Source of the DNA: a virus
Strand: one strand, 5' to 3'
DNA length: 64,000 nt
Virus record (IMG/VR): IMGVR_UViG_3300031857_000130
Location: 1 to 64,000 of that record
In this document: one piece after another, positions 33,006-41,922 of the stretch
Layout of the letters: each line of letters opens with the position of its first letter
Numbering within the stretch: the stretch's first letter is position 1
Position numbers and translations under genes: made by a program
The notes under the pieces: generated by a model
Told to the model about the DNA's origin: nothing
The model's input: only the letters and a program-made list of their open reading frames with translations
Database searches by the model: none

Positions 33006-33290
33006 TTAGAATAGACCGGCTTTTTGAGCACGCATCATCATTTCTTCAGGGGCGGTCATTCCTTCCTCGTTCTTGGCTGGCTTCTTTTTGCCGCCAACCT
33101 CGATTTCGATTTCGGTTTCCTCGTCTTCCATCTCAGGCTCTTCGTAGCCCTCGATGGGCGAACCGTCGATTTCCATCAATGTGAGGTTTCCGGCTTCGTC
33201 AGCCACGAATGTTCCGACAGCCTGAAAAGGTTGTCCCGGCGTTGCATCAGTAGGCATTTCCCAGCCTTCAGGGGTTTTGAAACTTGGCAT
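33006..33290 (-). CDS. Acidic hypothetical protein after the capsid gene
   Basis: A 94-residue protein with a highly acidic middle (EEPEMEDEETEIEIEV) and helical end (EEMMMRAQKAGLF). Begins shortly after the capsid terminator hairpin. Possibly a minor head or decoration-related protein. Confidence 0.55.
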   Translation of the reverse strand: MPSFKTPEGWEMPTDATPGQPFQAVGTFVADEAGNLTLMEIDGSPIEGYEEPEMEDEETEIEIEVGGKKKPAKNEEGMTAPEEMMMRAQKAGLF

Positions 33291-33305
33291 AGTGGTAAGT
33301 AAGAA

Positions 33306-33338
33306 GGGCGGGGCCAGCAGTTGATGCCGACCCCGCCC
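33306..33338 (-). terminator. Hairpin after the capsid gene
   Basis: Perfect 8-bp G+C stem (GGGCGGGG / CCCCGCCC) followed on the minus strand by a T-rich run. Would terminate or reduce transcription after the highly expressed capsid gene. Confidence 0.65.
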
Positions 33339-33362
33339 GGTTAGAGGTTAGACCGTTCGGGA

Positions 33363-34538
33363 TTAGGAGCAGGCGGTGTTCACCGTCCAGCTTTGCGGGC
33401 AACGCTTGAAGCGAATAACCGCACCGTATTCAGGGATACCCGGTTGCGCACCATAGCCGAGCTTGCCACGGAAGTAACCGATGTTCTCGTCAGGGTTGCA
33501 CTCAAGGTCATACTTGTTGATCCAGCGGAAGTTACCGAGGTAATCCTGCGGAGCGAACTTGAGGTCGCCAGCCTGAAGGGCAGAACCCGGAATGGCGAAC
33601 TTGACCACCTGATTAGAGGCGATGTAGAGGTCTTCGTAACCAGCGGTGGAGTAGTCAGGATTGACTTCCGCAGCTTCACCAGCCGAGGAGGCCGGAAGGA
33701 AGAAGGGAACACGCACCCAAGCACCGCCAACAAGGTTCCAGCGAGGAGCCTGAATGTCGATCATGTGCTTGAAGCCCTCAAGGTTCACGAAGGAACCGCG
33801 AGGCCCAAGGAGCTTGTCGCTGCTATTCGACCAGCGGATGTTGTTCAGGCTCGTCTCATTGTTCACAAGAGTGGCTTGAGCTTCACGGCTGAGGATCAGC
33901 GGCAGAACCGGCTGCCCATACTGGTTGGTGCCAAGACCGTTGCCCTGATGAGCGCCGTCAGCCACAAGGCGATCATACCAGTAGTCAAGGACTTCACGGT
34001 TGATGGTGCCGATGGTGCCGGTGCCGAAGCTGGAGCTAGAGGTCGTCATGGACGAGTCAAGCACAGCCTTGTTGGAGCACACGCTGGTGAACTCGTCACG
34101 GCGCTGATTGGCCCAAGCGTAGCGTGAGTTGTTCTGGAGGTTACGCAGAATGTGCGAACCCTGCTGAACGATTTCGTAGGCCATACGACCGTCTTCCATG
34201 CAGATTTTCTCGGACTGAACCGCAGCCAGCTTGAGAGCCATCGTGCGGCGGGTGTAAGCCTGATAGACCGTGACAGTCGTAGGAGTGCAGGAACCACCAG
34301 CATCGCCTTCACCGCCATCGTTGAAGCCGACAGTATCAAAGGTGATTGCGTTGTTGAGCGGGGTGCTACGTTCAAAAACCAAAAAATTAGGCGTTGCGCC
34401 CATTCCATCAGGCCAACGAGTCTTAGGAACAATAGTATTGTCGTCCCAGGGAGTGGTTACCCAGTTACGGTAGGAAGGATCATTACTGATGCGGTTAGCT
34501 TCGCTTACGAAGAAGTTGTTAATCGAGTCACAGGCCAT
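33363..34538 (-). CDS. Probable major capsid protein
   Basis: A 391-residue protein without catalytic motifs, with the mixed alpha/beta composition and length of HK97-fold coat proteins. Segments include MACDSINNFFVSEANRI, MALKLAAVQSEKICMEDG, a central helix with NREVLDYWYDRLVADG, and a beta C-terminus ending in RFKRCPQSWTVNTACS. A strong hairpin after it fits a highly expressed gene. The identification rests on size, position and lack of another candidate. It is transcribed opposite to portal, scaffold and terminase, which is unusual. Confidence 0.65.
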   Translation of the reverse strand: MACDSINNFFVSEANRISNDPSYRNWVTTPWDDNTIVPKTRWPDGMGATPNFLVFERSTPLNNAITFDTVGFNDGGEGDAGGSCTPTTVTVYQAYTRRTMALKLAAVQSEKICMEDGRMAYEIVQQGSHILRNLQNNSRYAWANQRRDEFTSVCSNKAVLDSSMTTSSSSFGTGTIGTINREVLDYWYDRLVADGAHQGNGLGTNQYGQPVLPLILSREAQATLVNNETSLNNIRWSNSSDKLLGPRGSFVNLEGFKHMIDIQAPRWNLVGGAWVRVPFFLPASSAGEAAEVNPDYSTAGYEDLYIASNQVVKFAIPGSALQAGDLKFAPQDYLGNFRWINKYDLECNPDENIGYFRGKLGYGAQPGIPEYGAVIRFKRCPQSWTVNTACS

Positions 34539-34561
34539 AATATTTTGCCCTAAAGGCGGTT

Positions 34562-34889
34562 AAGGAGTTAGTTGAGGGAATGCTTGTTGTGAACGAGGTA
34601 AATGCTATCGGCACATGCCGTAGCGACCTGTTCTGCTTTCCATCCGAGCGAAGATGAACACCATTGCTGGTGATTTAAGCTCTTGGCTCCTCCTTTTCTA
34701 CCTGCCGAGCGATGCGGGCTGCGTGGAGAATCAACGCATTTTCAACTCATTACCCGTGAGTTTGCATAAAGCGTTCCATTTGTCAATAAAGAAATCTGGC
34801 AAATTATCACTTTTCTTCAAATTCTCACTTCCCCACATTAGCTGCGGATTTCCACTTGTAATTTCTAGCAAGTCAAGCACGCTACCTCT
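34562..34889. other. Intergenic region upstream of the capsid and Dps-like genes
   Basis: Divergent gap of about 330 bases. It contains a hairpin (AACTCA/TGAGTT) and, at its left edge, the shared sequence CCTAAAGGCGGTT. I see no clear -35/-10 pair for the capsid gene and no convincing ORF; a minus-strand frame here is antisense to the following gene. Confidence 0.4.
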
Positions 34890-35294
34890 ATGGACTCCCT
34901 CATCACTCAGTATCGCGCCCTTCAGTTTCTCGCCCATCGTGCTCACAACATGGTCAAAGGCCCGAATTTCTTCGAGGATCACGAGTTCCTTGGCGAGCTT
35001 TATCCGGCCTATGAAGCAGCTTACGACTCCCTTGTTGAGCGCGTCATCGGACTTGGTAGCGAAAAGCTCTCCATCACCAAAATCAACCGTGTGGCGGCAG
35101 ACATGTCGGCGGTAGCCCCTGATGAAACAAAAGCAGAAACCTTCTTCCGCATCATTCTCAAAGGTGAGAAAGACCTCTGTGGCCTGATTGACAAGGCGAT
35201 GGCAAAAGCGTCCAACGGCACACAAGACTTGCTGCAAGGGCTTTGCAATGCCAGCGAGGCTAGGCAGTACCAGTTGAAGCAGCGTCTCGGTTGA
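34890..35294 (+). CDS. Dps/ferritin-like protein
   Basis: A 134-residue helical protein. Its first helices read LAHRAHNMVKGPNFFEDHEF followed by AAYDSLVERVIGLG. This parallels Dps helix A/B signature residues (His, KGPxFF, HE, later D..ER), which in Dps line the ferroxidase centre. It is about 20-30 residues shorter than bacterial Dps. It may be a phage ferritin-like protein of DUF5856 type; iron or DNA binding is untested. Lies alone ahead of the small gene at 35336. Confidence 0.55.
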   Translation: MDSLITQYRALQFLAHRAHNMVKGPNFFEDHEFLGELYPAYEAAYDSLVERVIGLGSEKLSITKINRVAADMSAVAPDETKAETFFRIILKGEKDLCGLIDKAMAKASNGTQDLLQGLCNASEARQYQLKQRLG

Positions 35295-35301
35295 TTTTCG
35301 C

Positions 35302-35330
35302 TTGCCGGGTTCATTCTAATGCCGTAAGGT
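35302..35330 (+). promoter_or_regulatory. Leaderless promoter
   Basis: TTGCCG (35302-35307), 17-base spacer, TAAGGT (35325-35330), five bases to the ATG at 35336. Confidence 0.68.
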
Positions 35331-35335
35331 TTCTC

Positions 35336-35578
35336 ATGGCAAAGAAATCACCATCACTATCGGTAGGCCGAGGCGAAAAACTTCCTGTCTCTAAGGGGGC
35401 GGGTTTGACCGCCAAGGGCCGTGCAAAATACAACGCTGCCACGGGTAGCAATCTCAAAGCACCAGCGCCGCATCCCAAGACTGAAGCTGACGCAGCACGC
35501 AAAAAGTCGTTCTGCGCACGTTCACAAGGATGGACTGGCGAACGCGGTAAAGCTGCTCGTAAGCGTTGGGCTTGCTGA
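35336..35578 (+). CDS. Small basic phage protein, DUF6321-like
   Basis: An 80-residue basic protein starting MAKKSPSLSVGRGEKL, with GAGLTAKGRAKYNAATGSNLK, KKSFCARSQGW and KAARKRWAC, the pattern of a widespread small phage family (DUF6321). Found beside structural genes in many phages; function unknown. Start set by promoter spacing. Confidence 0.75.
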   Translation: MAKKSPSLSVGRGEKLPVSKGAGLTAKGRAKYNAATGSNLKAPAPHPKTEADAARKKSFCARSQGWTGERGKAARKRWAC

Positions 35579-35676
35579 ACAAATCATGCCGGAGTCGAAA
35601 GTGCGAACCCCTTCAAGTTAGCCTTCTTGTGGTGTAGTAGTAACATAACCGGGGCGGAAGATAAAAAGGCAATTTT

Positions 35677-35752
35677 AACCGGCCATGTTCCAAGGTTGGC
35701 GAGTTGGACTCCAAATCCGATTGGTAAGGTTCGATTCCTTAGCCGGTTGCCA
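35677..35752 (+). tRNA. tRNA-Trp (anticodon CCA)
   Basis: Acceptor AACCGGC pairs with GCCGGTT, discriminator G and encoded CCA. Anticodon arm TTGGA-CTCCAAA-TCCGA gives anticodon CCA with T33. T arm TAAGG-TTCGATT-CCTTA is perfect. The D arm pairs poorly and position 8 is not T, so the D arm is unusual. It lies directly before the XRE-type gene, 16 bases upstream of its ATG. Confidence 0.85.
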
Positions 35753-35768
35753 CTTTCCCTTAACTCTT

Positions 35769-36065
35769 ATGACAAAACTACAACAAGAACTGCAACGCCT
35801 GCAAAAACTCACGAATGAGTTCCACAAGAACGTCTCTCAAATCACAGAGAAATACAAAACTGCGAGGTCTGGCTATGTCAATCGCATTGGCATGGAACTC
35901 AAAAAGTTTCGCGTGGAGAGGCGAATGAAGCAGCGTGAGCTTGCTTTTCAAATTGGCATCAACAGCGCGTTTCTCTCGTTTATCGAAAACGGCGACTCTT
36001 GCGCCTCCACAAGCGATAATGTCATTGCTCAAATCGCGGAATGGGTGTCTAAAAACCAATCTTGA
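35769..36065 (+). CDS. XRE-family HTH regulator
   Basis: A 98-residue protein starting MTKLQQELQRLQKL. A coiled-coil N-terminal helix is followed by a Cro/CI-type HTH (LKKFRVERRMKQRELAFQIG and INSAFLSFIENGDS, ~46-78). The frame is open upstream but that part would run through the tRNA, so the start at 35769 is preferred. It shares bases with the next start (TGATG). Confidence 0.75.
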   Translation: MTKLQQELQRLQKLTNEFHKNVSQITEKYKTARSGYVNRIGMELKKFRVERRMKQRELAFQIGINSAFLSFIENGDSCASTSDNVIAQIAEWVSKNQS

Positions 36066-38482
36066 TGAAAATAATCTCTCTCTGCCACGCAACAAAACGT
36101 CCTCATGTAGCCAAACAGTGTCACGAATTGTGGCGCAGTATGGCGAAAAACCCTGAGCGTGTCGAGATTGTTCTTGGCATTGATCTTGGTGACGAGGCTT
36201 TGTTTGAGGACTTCAAACGCCCCACGTTCATAGGCAGGGAGAACTCATGTGTTGCTGCGTGGAATGCCGCCGCTGCTGGCTGCAAGGGAGATATTCTCAT
36301 CGGCCTAGACGACGATTGGGAGCCAGTTCAAAATTGGGATGAGATTGTGGAGGCCCGTCTTGGCGACAACGACGTTTTGCGCATTGGCGACTTGCACCGC
36401 AAAGACGACTTGATCTGCCATGCCATCGTTTCCCGCGATTGGTATGAGACGGTTGGCTACCTCTATCACCCCCTGTTCAAATCCGTTTACTGCGACAACT
36501 TCTTTACCCAACAAGCTATCCGACATGCCAACATTGCTGACGCGACTGACATCCAGTTCATCCACAAAAACCCAAGTCAAAACTACGGCACCGAAGATGA
36601 GGTCGCTCGCAATAGCAATTCGCCTGCGCGTTATGAGCATGGCCGAATGGTTTTTGACTCACTGATGGGGCCGGAACATGCAATCTTGGCGTTTACCTGC
36701 GCTGGCAGGCCGATGTATCTGCAAGAGTCTTTGGAAAGCTGGCTGAAAAACGATTTGTCGCTGGTGAAAAGCGTTCAGTTCTTTGTGGAGCCGACAAATC
36801 AACGTGATTTGATCCTTGCCATCATTGATGATTTCGCGCTCAAATGCCCGGTTCCTGTGATCGTTCACAAGAACAAGGAGGTCTTGGGCGTGCTAAAGAA
36901 TCCGTGGCACCTGTTTGAAAATTGCTTCAGCGAGCAAATGGCAAGCCGCGTTATTCTTGGCGAGGACGATTTTGTGGTTGCTCCTGACACGCTGAGATTC
37001 CTGCTGTCCATGACGACTCACATGGACAACAAAACTATGGCTGTTTGCGCCAAGTGGGTTGGAAAGAATGCAGACCACAATCCTGAGACATGGCACCGTA
37101 GCACGGAGTTCACGGGCAACATTTGGATGATGCCACGACACATCTGGAAGGATTATGTGCGTGACACTTGGGACTTCGACTATTCCAGTGGCAATGCCGA
37201 CAAAACACCTTCTGGCTGGGATTGGAACATTCAGCTTCGCGTCATTCCTCGCAATGGGCTGCATTGCATTGTGCCTACTGCCTCTCGTTCCCGCCACATT
37301 GGGGTTGATGGTGTTCATTGCCACAAGGACGTGTTTGATGAAACGGTGGCGTGGAATGCGATCAACACTCCCTACTCTAGGCCATACACCCCGTTTGAAT
37401 ATTGCATCGTTCGCCCCACAAAGACGTATTCAGGCGTCAAGCATGTCACCTCTTCTGGCGATTTGGGCGACATCATCGTGTCCTTGGCCACATTGCATCA
37501 CCTTGGATGCGAGGCTGTGTATCTGTTGCGCGACAATGGGCAAACCAAAGGCATCACCAGCAAGATTGACATCATCAAGCCAATCCTGATGGCTCAGCCA
37601 TACATCAAGGATGTCAAGATTTACGAGGGCGAGCATGTTGACTGGCAAAGCGAAGGCTTCCGCTCAGGCTGGGTTCAGCGCGACATGTCCTTGGCTCACA
37701 ATCATGCCAAGCACGCCTTGGATCATGGGTTCATTTCGACCATGCCAAATCTCTCCGAACGCTGGCTGTTCAACATTGAGCCTAGCAAGCTGACGCGGGG
37801 GCGGGTTGTCATCAATCGTTCTCCGCGATACGGAAATCCTCACTTCCCTTGGCGCAAGATTGTTGAGTTCTATGGAGAGAAGCTGCTTTTCCTTGGCTTA
37901 GACCATGAGCACCGAGCTTTCTGTGATGCGTTTGGCGCTGTGGAATACAAGCACACAGCCAACATGCTAGAGGCCGCCGAATTAATCGCTGGCAGCAAGC
38001 TATTCATCGGCAATCAATCCTCCTGCATGACGATTGCGGAAGGGATGAAGCATCCTCGCATTCAAGAGGGGAGCCTCGTCATTTCGGACTGCGTTTATCC
38101 AAATGCTCACAACGCTCAGTATGTCTTTGATGGATCGGTAAATCTTCCGTGCTTGAGCGACGATACTGTGTATCACATTGATTCTCAGGTCAAAACGTGG
38201 CGAAGTTATCTGGTTAACGAAGTTCCTATTTGCGGCAATGGCATTGTCGGATGGCATTATCAATGCGGCAACGTCATGGTGAACGAGGGTTACTTTGAGT
38301 TTGCCGTGCGCAAGGTCAAGAAGCTCACTGGATGGGATGACGAGACGGCATCAAAGGCTATTATCGAGTTCACGGTTTCCCTCAATCCGCAGTGGTTTGA
38401 AAAGAAAGTCAGGCTTCCGCAGCTAGGCGTGGCACGCAGAGCTTTGCGAAATGCTGGATATAACCAGCACGCGATTCTGTGA
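36065..38482 (+). CDS. Three-domain glycosyltransferase
   Basis: An 805-residue protein with three parts. Residues ~1-195 form a GT-A domain (MKIISLCHATKRPH, DILIGLDDDWEP with the DDD metal motif). Residues ~205-430 form a second GT-A-like domain (AILAFTCAGRPMYLQESLESWL, RVILGEDDFVV). Residues ~455-700 resemble a GT-B/GT9-type domain (SSGDLGDIIVSLATLHHLG, VINRSPRYGNP, LFLGLDHEHRAF, GSKLFIGNQSSCMTIAEG). Such a fusion would sequentially build or modify a glycan, perhaps on virion proteins or host surface. Activities and order are inferred from motifs. Confidence 0.75.
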   Translation: MKIISLCHATKRPHVAKQCHELWRSMAKNPERVEIVLGIDLGDEALFEDFKRPTFIGRENSCVAAWNAAAAGCKGDILIGLDDDWEPVQNWDEIVEARLGDNDVLRIGDLHRKDDLICHAIVSRDWYETVGYLYHPLFKSVYCDNFFTQQAIRHANIADATDIQFIHKNPSQNYGTEDEVARNSNSPARYEHGRMVFDSLMGPEHAILAFTCAGRPMYLQESLESWLKNDLSLVKSVQFFVEPTNQRDLILAIIDDFALKCPVPVIVHKNKEVLGVLKNPWHLFENCFSEQMASRVILGEDDFVVAPDTLRFLLSMTTHMDNKTMAVCAKWVGKNADHNPETWHRSTEFTGNIWMMPRHIWKDYVRDTWDFDYSSGNADKTPSGWDWNIQLRVIPRNGLHCIVPTASRSRHIGVDGVHCHKDVFDETVAWNAINTPYSRPYTPFEYCIVRPTKTYSGVKHVTSSGDLGDIIVSLATLHHLGCEAVYLLRDNGQTKGITSKIDIIKPILMAQPYIKDVKIYEGEHVDWQSEGFRSGWVQRDMSLAHNHAKHALDHGFISTMPNLSERWLFNIEPSKLTRGRVVINRSPRYGNPHFPWRKIVEFYGEKLLFLGLDHEHRAFCDAFGAVEYKHTANMLEAAELIAGSKLFIGNQSSCMTIAEGMKHPRIQEGSLVISDCVYPNAHNAQYVFDGSVNLPCLSDDTVYHIDSQVKTWRSYLVNEVPICGNGIVGWHYQCGNVMVNEGYFEFAVRKVKKLTGWDDETASKAIIEFTVSLNPQWFEKKVRLPQLGVARRALRNAGYNQHAIL

Positions 38483-38537
38483 TTTAGCATAAAATTCCGG
38501 TTGCCAACCTTACGGAACATGCTACGAGAGCACTACC

Positions 38538-39599
38538 ATGCTCTTAGCAATTCCTGTATCGCAGTCTGATGTTCATTTGCTCGCCAAGCGAGTTGACCTA
38601 ATAAAGAAGTTCGGGCCTTACCCGCGTCACGTTCTGGCGATTGTGCCGGATATTACCGTGCAGCAACCCGCCAAGGAGGCGCTTGAAAAGCTGTCTCCGC
38701 TGTTCAGCCGAGCAGAGCTTCTTCGTGTCAATCTGAACGGCATCACGGGCTGGCCGCTGGCTTCAAACAAGCACTTCAAGCTGGCTGCTCAGGCCATTCA
38801 CGCTCTCGGCATCCGGGAAGCGTTCTACTTCTTCGAGCTTGATAACACGCCGCTGTGCTCAGGCTGGCTTGACCGCCTGCACGACGAATACGTTTCTGCG
38901 AACAAACCCTACATGGGTTGCGTTGTGCCAACACGCGGATTTCAGGATACTCCGCAAGGTCGAGTTCCTATTCTTGGTGAACCTCACATGGTTGGCACGG
39001 GTATTTACCCGCCGAATTACGCCGCCTACTCGCCTAAGATTCAGCACATTGACCGTGTAGCTGCGTTCACGGGTATGCCCTTGGAGCCATTTGACGTGGC
39101 TATCCGGCATGAAGTGATCCCGCATTCTCACTCCACAAACCTGATTCAGCACCTTTGGCGCACCTGCAATTTCCGCAAGGAAGAAAAGCAAATCGTCTGC
39201 GATGACATGCCGGGTGTCGGGCCAAACGAATCTCACAAGGCTCCAGTTTCCTCTTCAGCGGTGGTCGTTCATGGTTGTAAAGACGACTCGCTGCCGAATC
39301 TGCTGCTCTCAGCGGCAGACCCCATTGTATCACCGACGACTGACGGTGCCGTAGCAGGGGCAAGTGCTGCGGATTCATGTGCCTCGCCCGTCGCCGGGGA
39401 TCAGTCGAGCGACGGACTTCCTAAGCACAAGACTTTTATCGGCACGCAAGTTGGCAAGCTGGTGGCTGACAAACCTATGAGAATCAAGGAACTGGCGAAA
39501 CTACTCAAACTTGAGTTGGATCAGTTGAAAGCGGAAATCGACAATCCTGTGAACGGCCTAGTTCTTTCCAATAAAGCTGGATGGGTGAAGCTGGCATGA
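38538..39599 (+). CDS. Glycosyltransferase-like protein with C-terminal helical domain
   Basis: A 353-residue protein. The N-terminal 230 residues have GT-A features (LAIPVSQSDVHLL, AFYFFELDNTPLCSGW carrying an acidic metal site at ~98, VPTRGFQDTPQGR). A P/S/A-rich linker follows (~235-290), then a helical C-terminal domain (RIKELAKLLKLELDQLKAEI) resembling a small winged-helix or oligomerisation unit. A weak promoter-like pair (TTGCCA-N16-TACGAG) ends nine bases before the start. Lies between the three-domain glycosyltransferase and portal genes. Confidence 0.55.
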   Translation: MLLAIPVSQSDVHLLAKRVDLIKKFGPYPRHVLAIVPDITVQQPAKEALEKLSPLFSRAELLRVNLNGITGWPLASNKHFKLAAQAIHALGIREAFYFFELDNTPLCSGWLDRLHDEYVSANKPYMGCVVPTRGFQDTPQGRVPILGEPHMVGTGIYPPNYAAYSPKIQHIDRVAAFTGMPLEPFDVAIRHEVIPHSHSTNLIQHLWRTCNFRKEEKQIVCDDMPGVGPNESHKAPVSSSAVVVHGCKDDSLPNLLLSAADPIVSPTTDGAVAGASAADSCASPVAGDQSSDGLPKHKTFIGTQVGKLVADKPMRIKELAKLLKLELDQLKAEIDNPVNGLVLSNKAGWVKLA

Positions 39600-39642
39600 A
39601 ACCCCTTGATTATCAAACGAAGGATGGGAGAATCGCCTAATT

Positions 39643-41916
39643 ATGGAACTAGCAACTGCCCTCAATAATTACGCGCCACCTGTCGTTGACACGGAGGGCA
39701 AACCTCTTGAACGCCGTATTGCCGATGTGGCTGGCGCTCGCTCTCTCTGGTTTCGGATGCAGCAGGCTGATATTGCCAGCAATCAGCAGATGGCAAAGGT
39801 TCAGGCGATGGTTGACGGCAAAGAGCCTTACGACCCCGTAATGCTGCAAAAACAAGGCTTGGGCCACATGTCCAACTTCAATCCGGGCGACGCCAAGGCT
39901 TTCTTGGACACCTCGATTGCCGCGTTCATGGACTTGATTACGGGTTCCGAGGCGCTGATTGACGTGCAAACCAAGTATGGCGAGCCTTCCGAGCGCCAGA
40001 ATCTTTCCCAGCGTATCAGCCTGCACCTGAGCAGGACGATTCGCCAGTGGCCTGAGTTCTTTTTCCGTTACGCCTACATTCCGCACTATCGCACACTGCA
40101 TGGCGTTGGAATTGCCTATTTCCCCGACCCTCAGAACTGGCAGTGGGACGTTACGAGTCTTTCCTACCTGAAAATCCCGCGTCAAACCCGCACTTGTGAG
40201 GACTCGATTCAGTATGCGGCAATGAAAAAGCTGGAGCAGCCAGACCAACTGATGCGCTACATCAAGCTCGGTCAATACGCTGCCGAGGAGGGCTGGAACA
40301 TCGAAATGCTCAAGCGGGCAATGATGAACGCCACCCCGCAGTTGATTGACCCCTTCAATTGGATGGAGTGGGAGCAGCGTTGGAAGAACAATGACCTCGT
40401 TCTTGGCGAAACTGGCCCAACGATTCCCCTGATTTACATGTGGGTGCGTGAAAACGACGGCCAAATCAGCCTGATGATCTTCACGGAATCCGCGCTTTCT
40501 ACAACGAATGGCGAGCCGGAGGACTTCATCTTCTATCGTCAGGGAGTCTTCTCATCCGCTCAGGAGGCATTCATCTTCTTCACCCGTGGCATCGGCACAA
40601 ATGCCACCTATCACGGCGTTCGTGGACTTGGCAGCGACATGTTCAACGCCTTCAACCAGTTGATGCGCCTTCGCAATCGCGCTGTGGATACCGCGTTCTC
40701 GGCTGGCCCGACTTGGCAGGTGGAAAGCGAGGAGGCTGTCGAGAATTTCCGCATCGTTCCCTACGGTTTCGGCTTCCTTGTCACTCCCGGTGCCAACTTC
40801 ATTCAGCAGCAACCGCCGAATATCACGGCGTCTATTGCTCCTGCTATCGAGATGCTTCAGCAGACGGTGGCGACGAACATCGGTCAATACACCAGCACAA
40901 AGACGCTGGATACGGGGCGCGAGATTTCCAAGTTTGAGGCGATGGCCCGCTTGGACTTGAACGCCCAGCTTTCTGTCACCGAAATCAACATGTTCATGCA
41001 GCAGTTTGACCGTCTGTGCAATCAGGTCGTTCGCCGCATGATGCGTCCGGGCTATCAGCGTAGCGATCCCGGTGGGCAGTATGTGTGGGAGTTCAAGGAA
41101 CGCTGCCTTGAGGACGGTATTCCTATGGCCGCGCTGGAGCAGCTTGACCTTCGCTATACCCGCGCAAGCCGCACGATTGGTTCCGGCTCTCCTGCCGCAC
41201 GTCGTTTGAGCTACGAGTCGCTGATGGCGCTCTACCCCTACTACGATGACTACGGCAAGCAGCAGCTTGTGCGCCTTCAGACGGCTTCTGTGGCTGGATG
41301 GGATATTGCCAATCAGCTTACAACTCCTCCCGGCTCGGATCAGCGTCCTCCGATTGATGCTGCTATTGCGGATTCTCAGAACGTAGCACTCGCTCAGGGC
41401 TTCCAGCAGATGATCCTGCCGAACGAGAACAAGACGGTTCACCTTCAGGTTCATATCTCCAAGCTCAACGAATACTACCAGCAGTTTGACGCCGCTGGTC
41501 AGAATCCTGCGCTGTATCAGGAGATTGTGCCTCCGATGGCGAACATCTTCGATCACGCCGCTCAAACGCTTGAGCAATACACGGGCAACGAAGCCCCGAT
41601 GTTCCGTCAGCAGCTTCAGCAGTTCAACGAAATCATCACGAACGGCACCCGTCACCTGCAAAAACAGCAGGCTCAGGAGGCTGAACAGGCCGCAATGGCG
41701 CAAGGCCAGCCAGCACCGCAGGCACAAGGCCCGTCTGACATCGAAAAGATGCTCGCCGAATGGCGCGTCAAGATGGATCAGCGGGAAGAAGAGTTCCGCA
41801 TGAAAATGCAGCAGAGACAGGTTGAGGCGGCTCAGAAGATGGCCCTCAAGCAGCAGGAATTTGCTGCGGATATGTCTCGCAAGGCCGCGTCTGCTCAGTT
41901 GCAGCGGGCTGTCTAA
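39643..41916 (+). CDS. Portal protein (head-to-tail connector type)
   Basis: A 757-residue protein of the size and layout of podovirus head-tail connecting proteins. It has a helical N-terminus (RSLWFRMQQADIASNQQ), a wing region, a central FQQMILPNENKTVHLQVHIS segment and a long charged C-terminal helix (EFRMKMQQRQVEAAQKMALK). It forms the dodecameric ring through which DNA enters and leaves the capsid. It precedes the scaffold and large terminase genes, the expected order. A degenerate promoter (TTGATT-N16-GAGAAT) lies nine bases before the start. Confidence 0.82.
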   Translation: MELATALNNYAPPVVDTEGKPLERRIADVAGARSLWFRMQQADIASNQQMAKVQAMVDGKEPYDPVMLQKQGLGHMSNFNPGDAKAFLDTSIAAFMDLITGSEALIDVQTKYGEPSERQNLSQRISLHLSRTIRQWPEFFFRYAYIPHYRTLHGVGIAYFPDPQNWQWDVTSLSYLKIPRQTRTCEDSIQYAAMKKLEQPDQLMRYIKLGQYAAEEGWNIEMLKRAMMNATPQLIDPFNWMEWEQRWKNNDLVLGETGPTIPLIYMWVRENDGQISLMIFTESALSTTNGEPEDFIFYRQGVFSSAQEAFIFFTRGIGTNATYHGVRGLGSDMFNAFNQLMRLRNRAVDTAFSAGPTWQVESEEAVENFRIVPYGFGFLVTPGANFIQQQPPNITASIAPAIEMLQQTVATNIGQYTSTKTLDTGREISKFEAMARLDLNAQLSVTEINMFMQQFDRLCNQVVRRMMRPGYQRSDPGGQYVWEFKERCLEDGIPMAALEQLDLRYTRASRTIGSGSPAARRLSYESLMALYPYYDDYGKQQLVRLQTASVAGWDIANQLTTPPGSDQRPPIDAAIADSQNVALAQGFQQMILPNENKTVHLQVHISKLNEYYQQFDAAGQNPALYQEIVPPMANIFDHAAQTLEQYTGNEAPMFRQQLQQFNEIITNGTRHLQKQQAQEAEQAAMAQGQPAPQAQGPSDIEKMLAEWRVKMDQREEEFRMKMQQRQVEAAQKMALKQQEFAADMSRKAASAQLQRAV

Positions 41917-41922
41917 TCACTC

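Noticed and set aside
34731-35237. Minus-strand open frame of 168 codons overlapping the Dps-like gene
   Set aside because: It is antisense to a coherent plus-strand protein. Only its last third looks protein-like, so a short remnant cannot be excluded but is not supported.
35621-35670. Possible second tRNA just upstream of tRNA-Trp
   Set aside because: A GGTGTAGTAGTAACAT stretch resembles a D arm, but anticodon and T arms do not form. At most a degenerate remnant.
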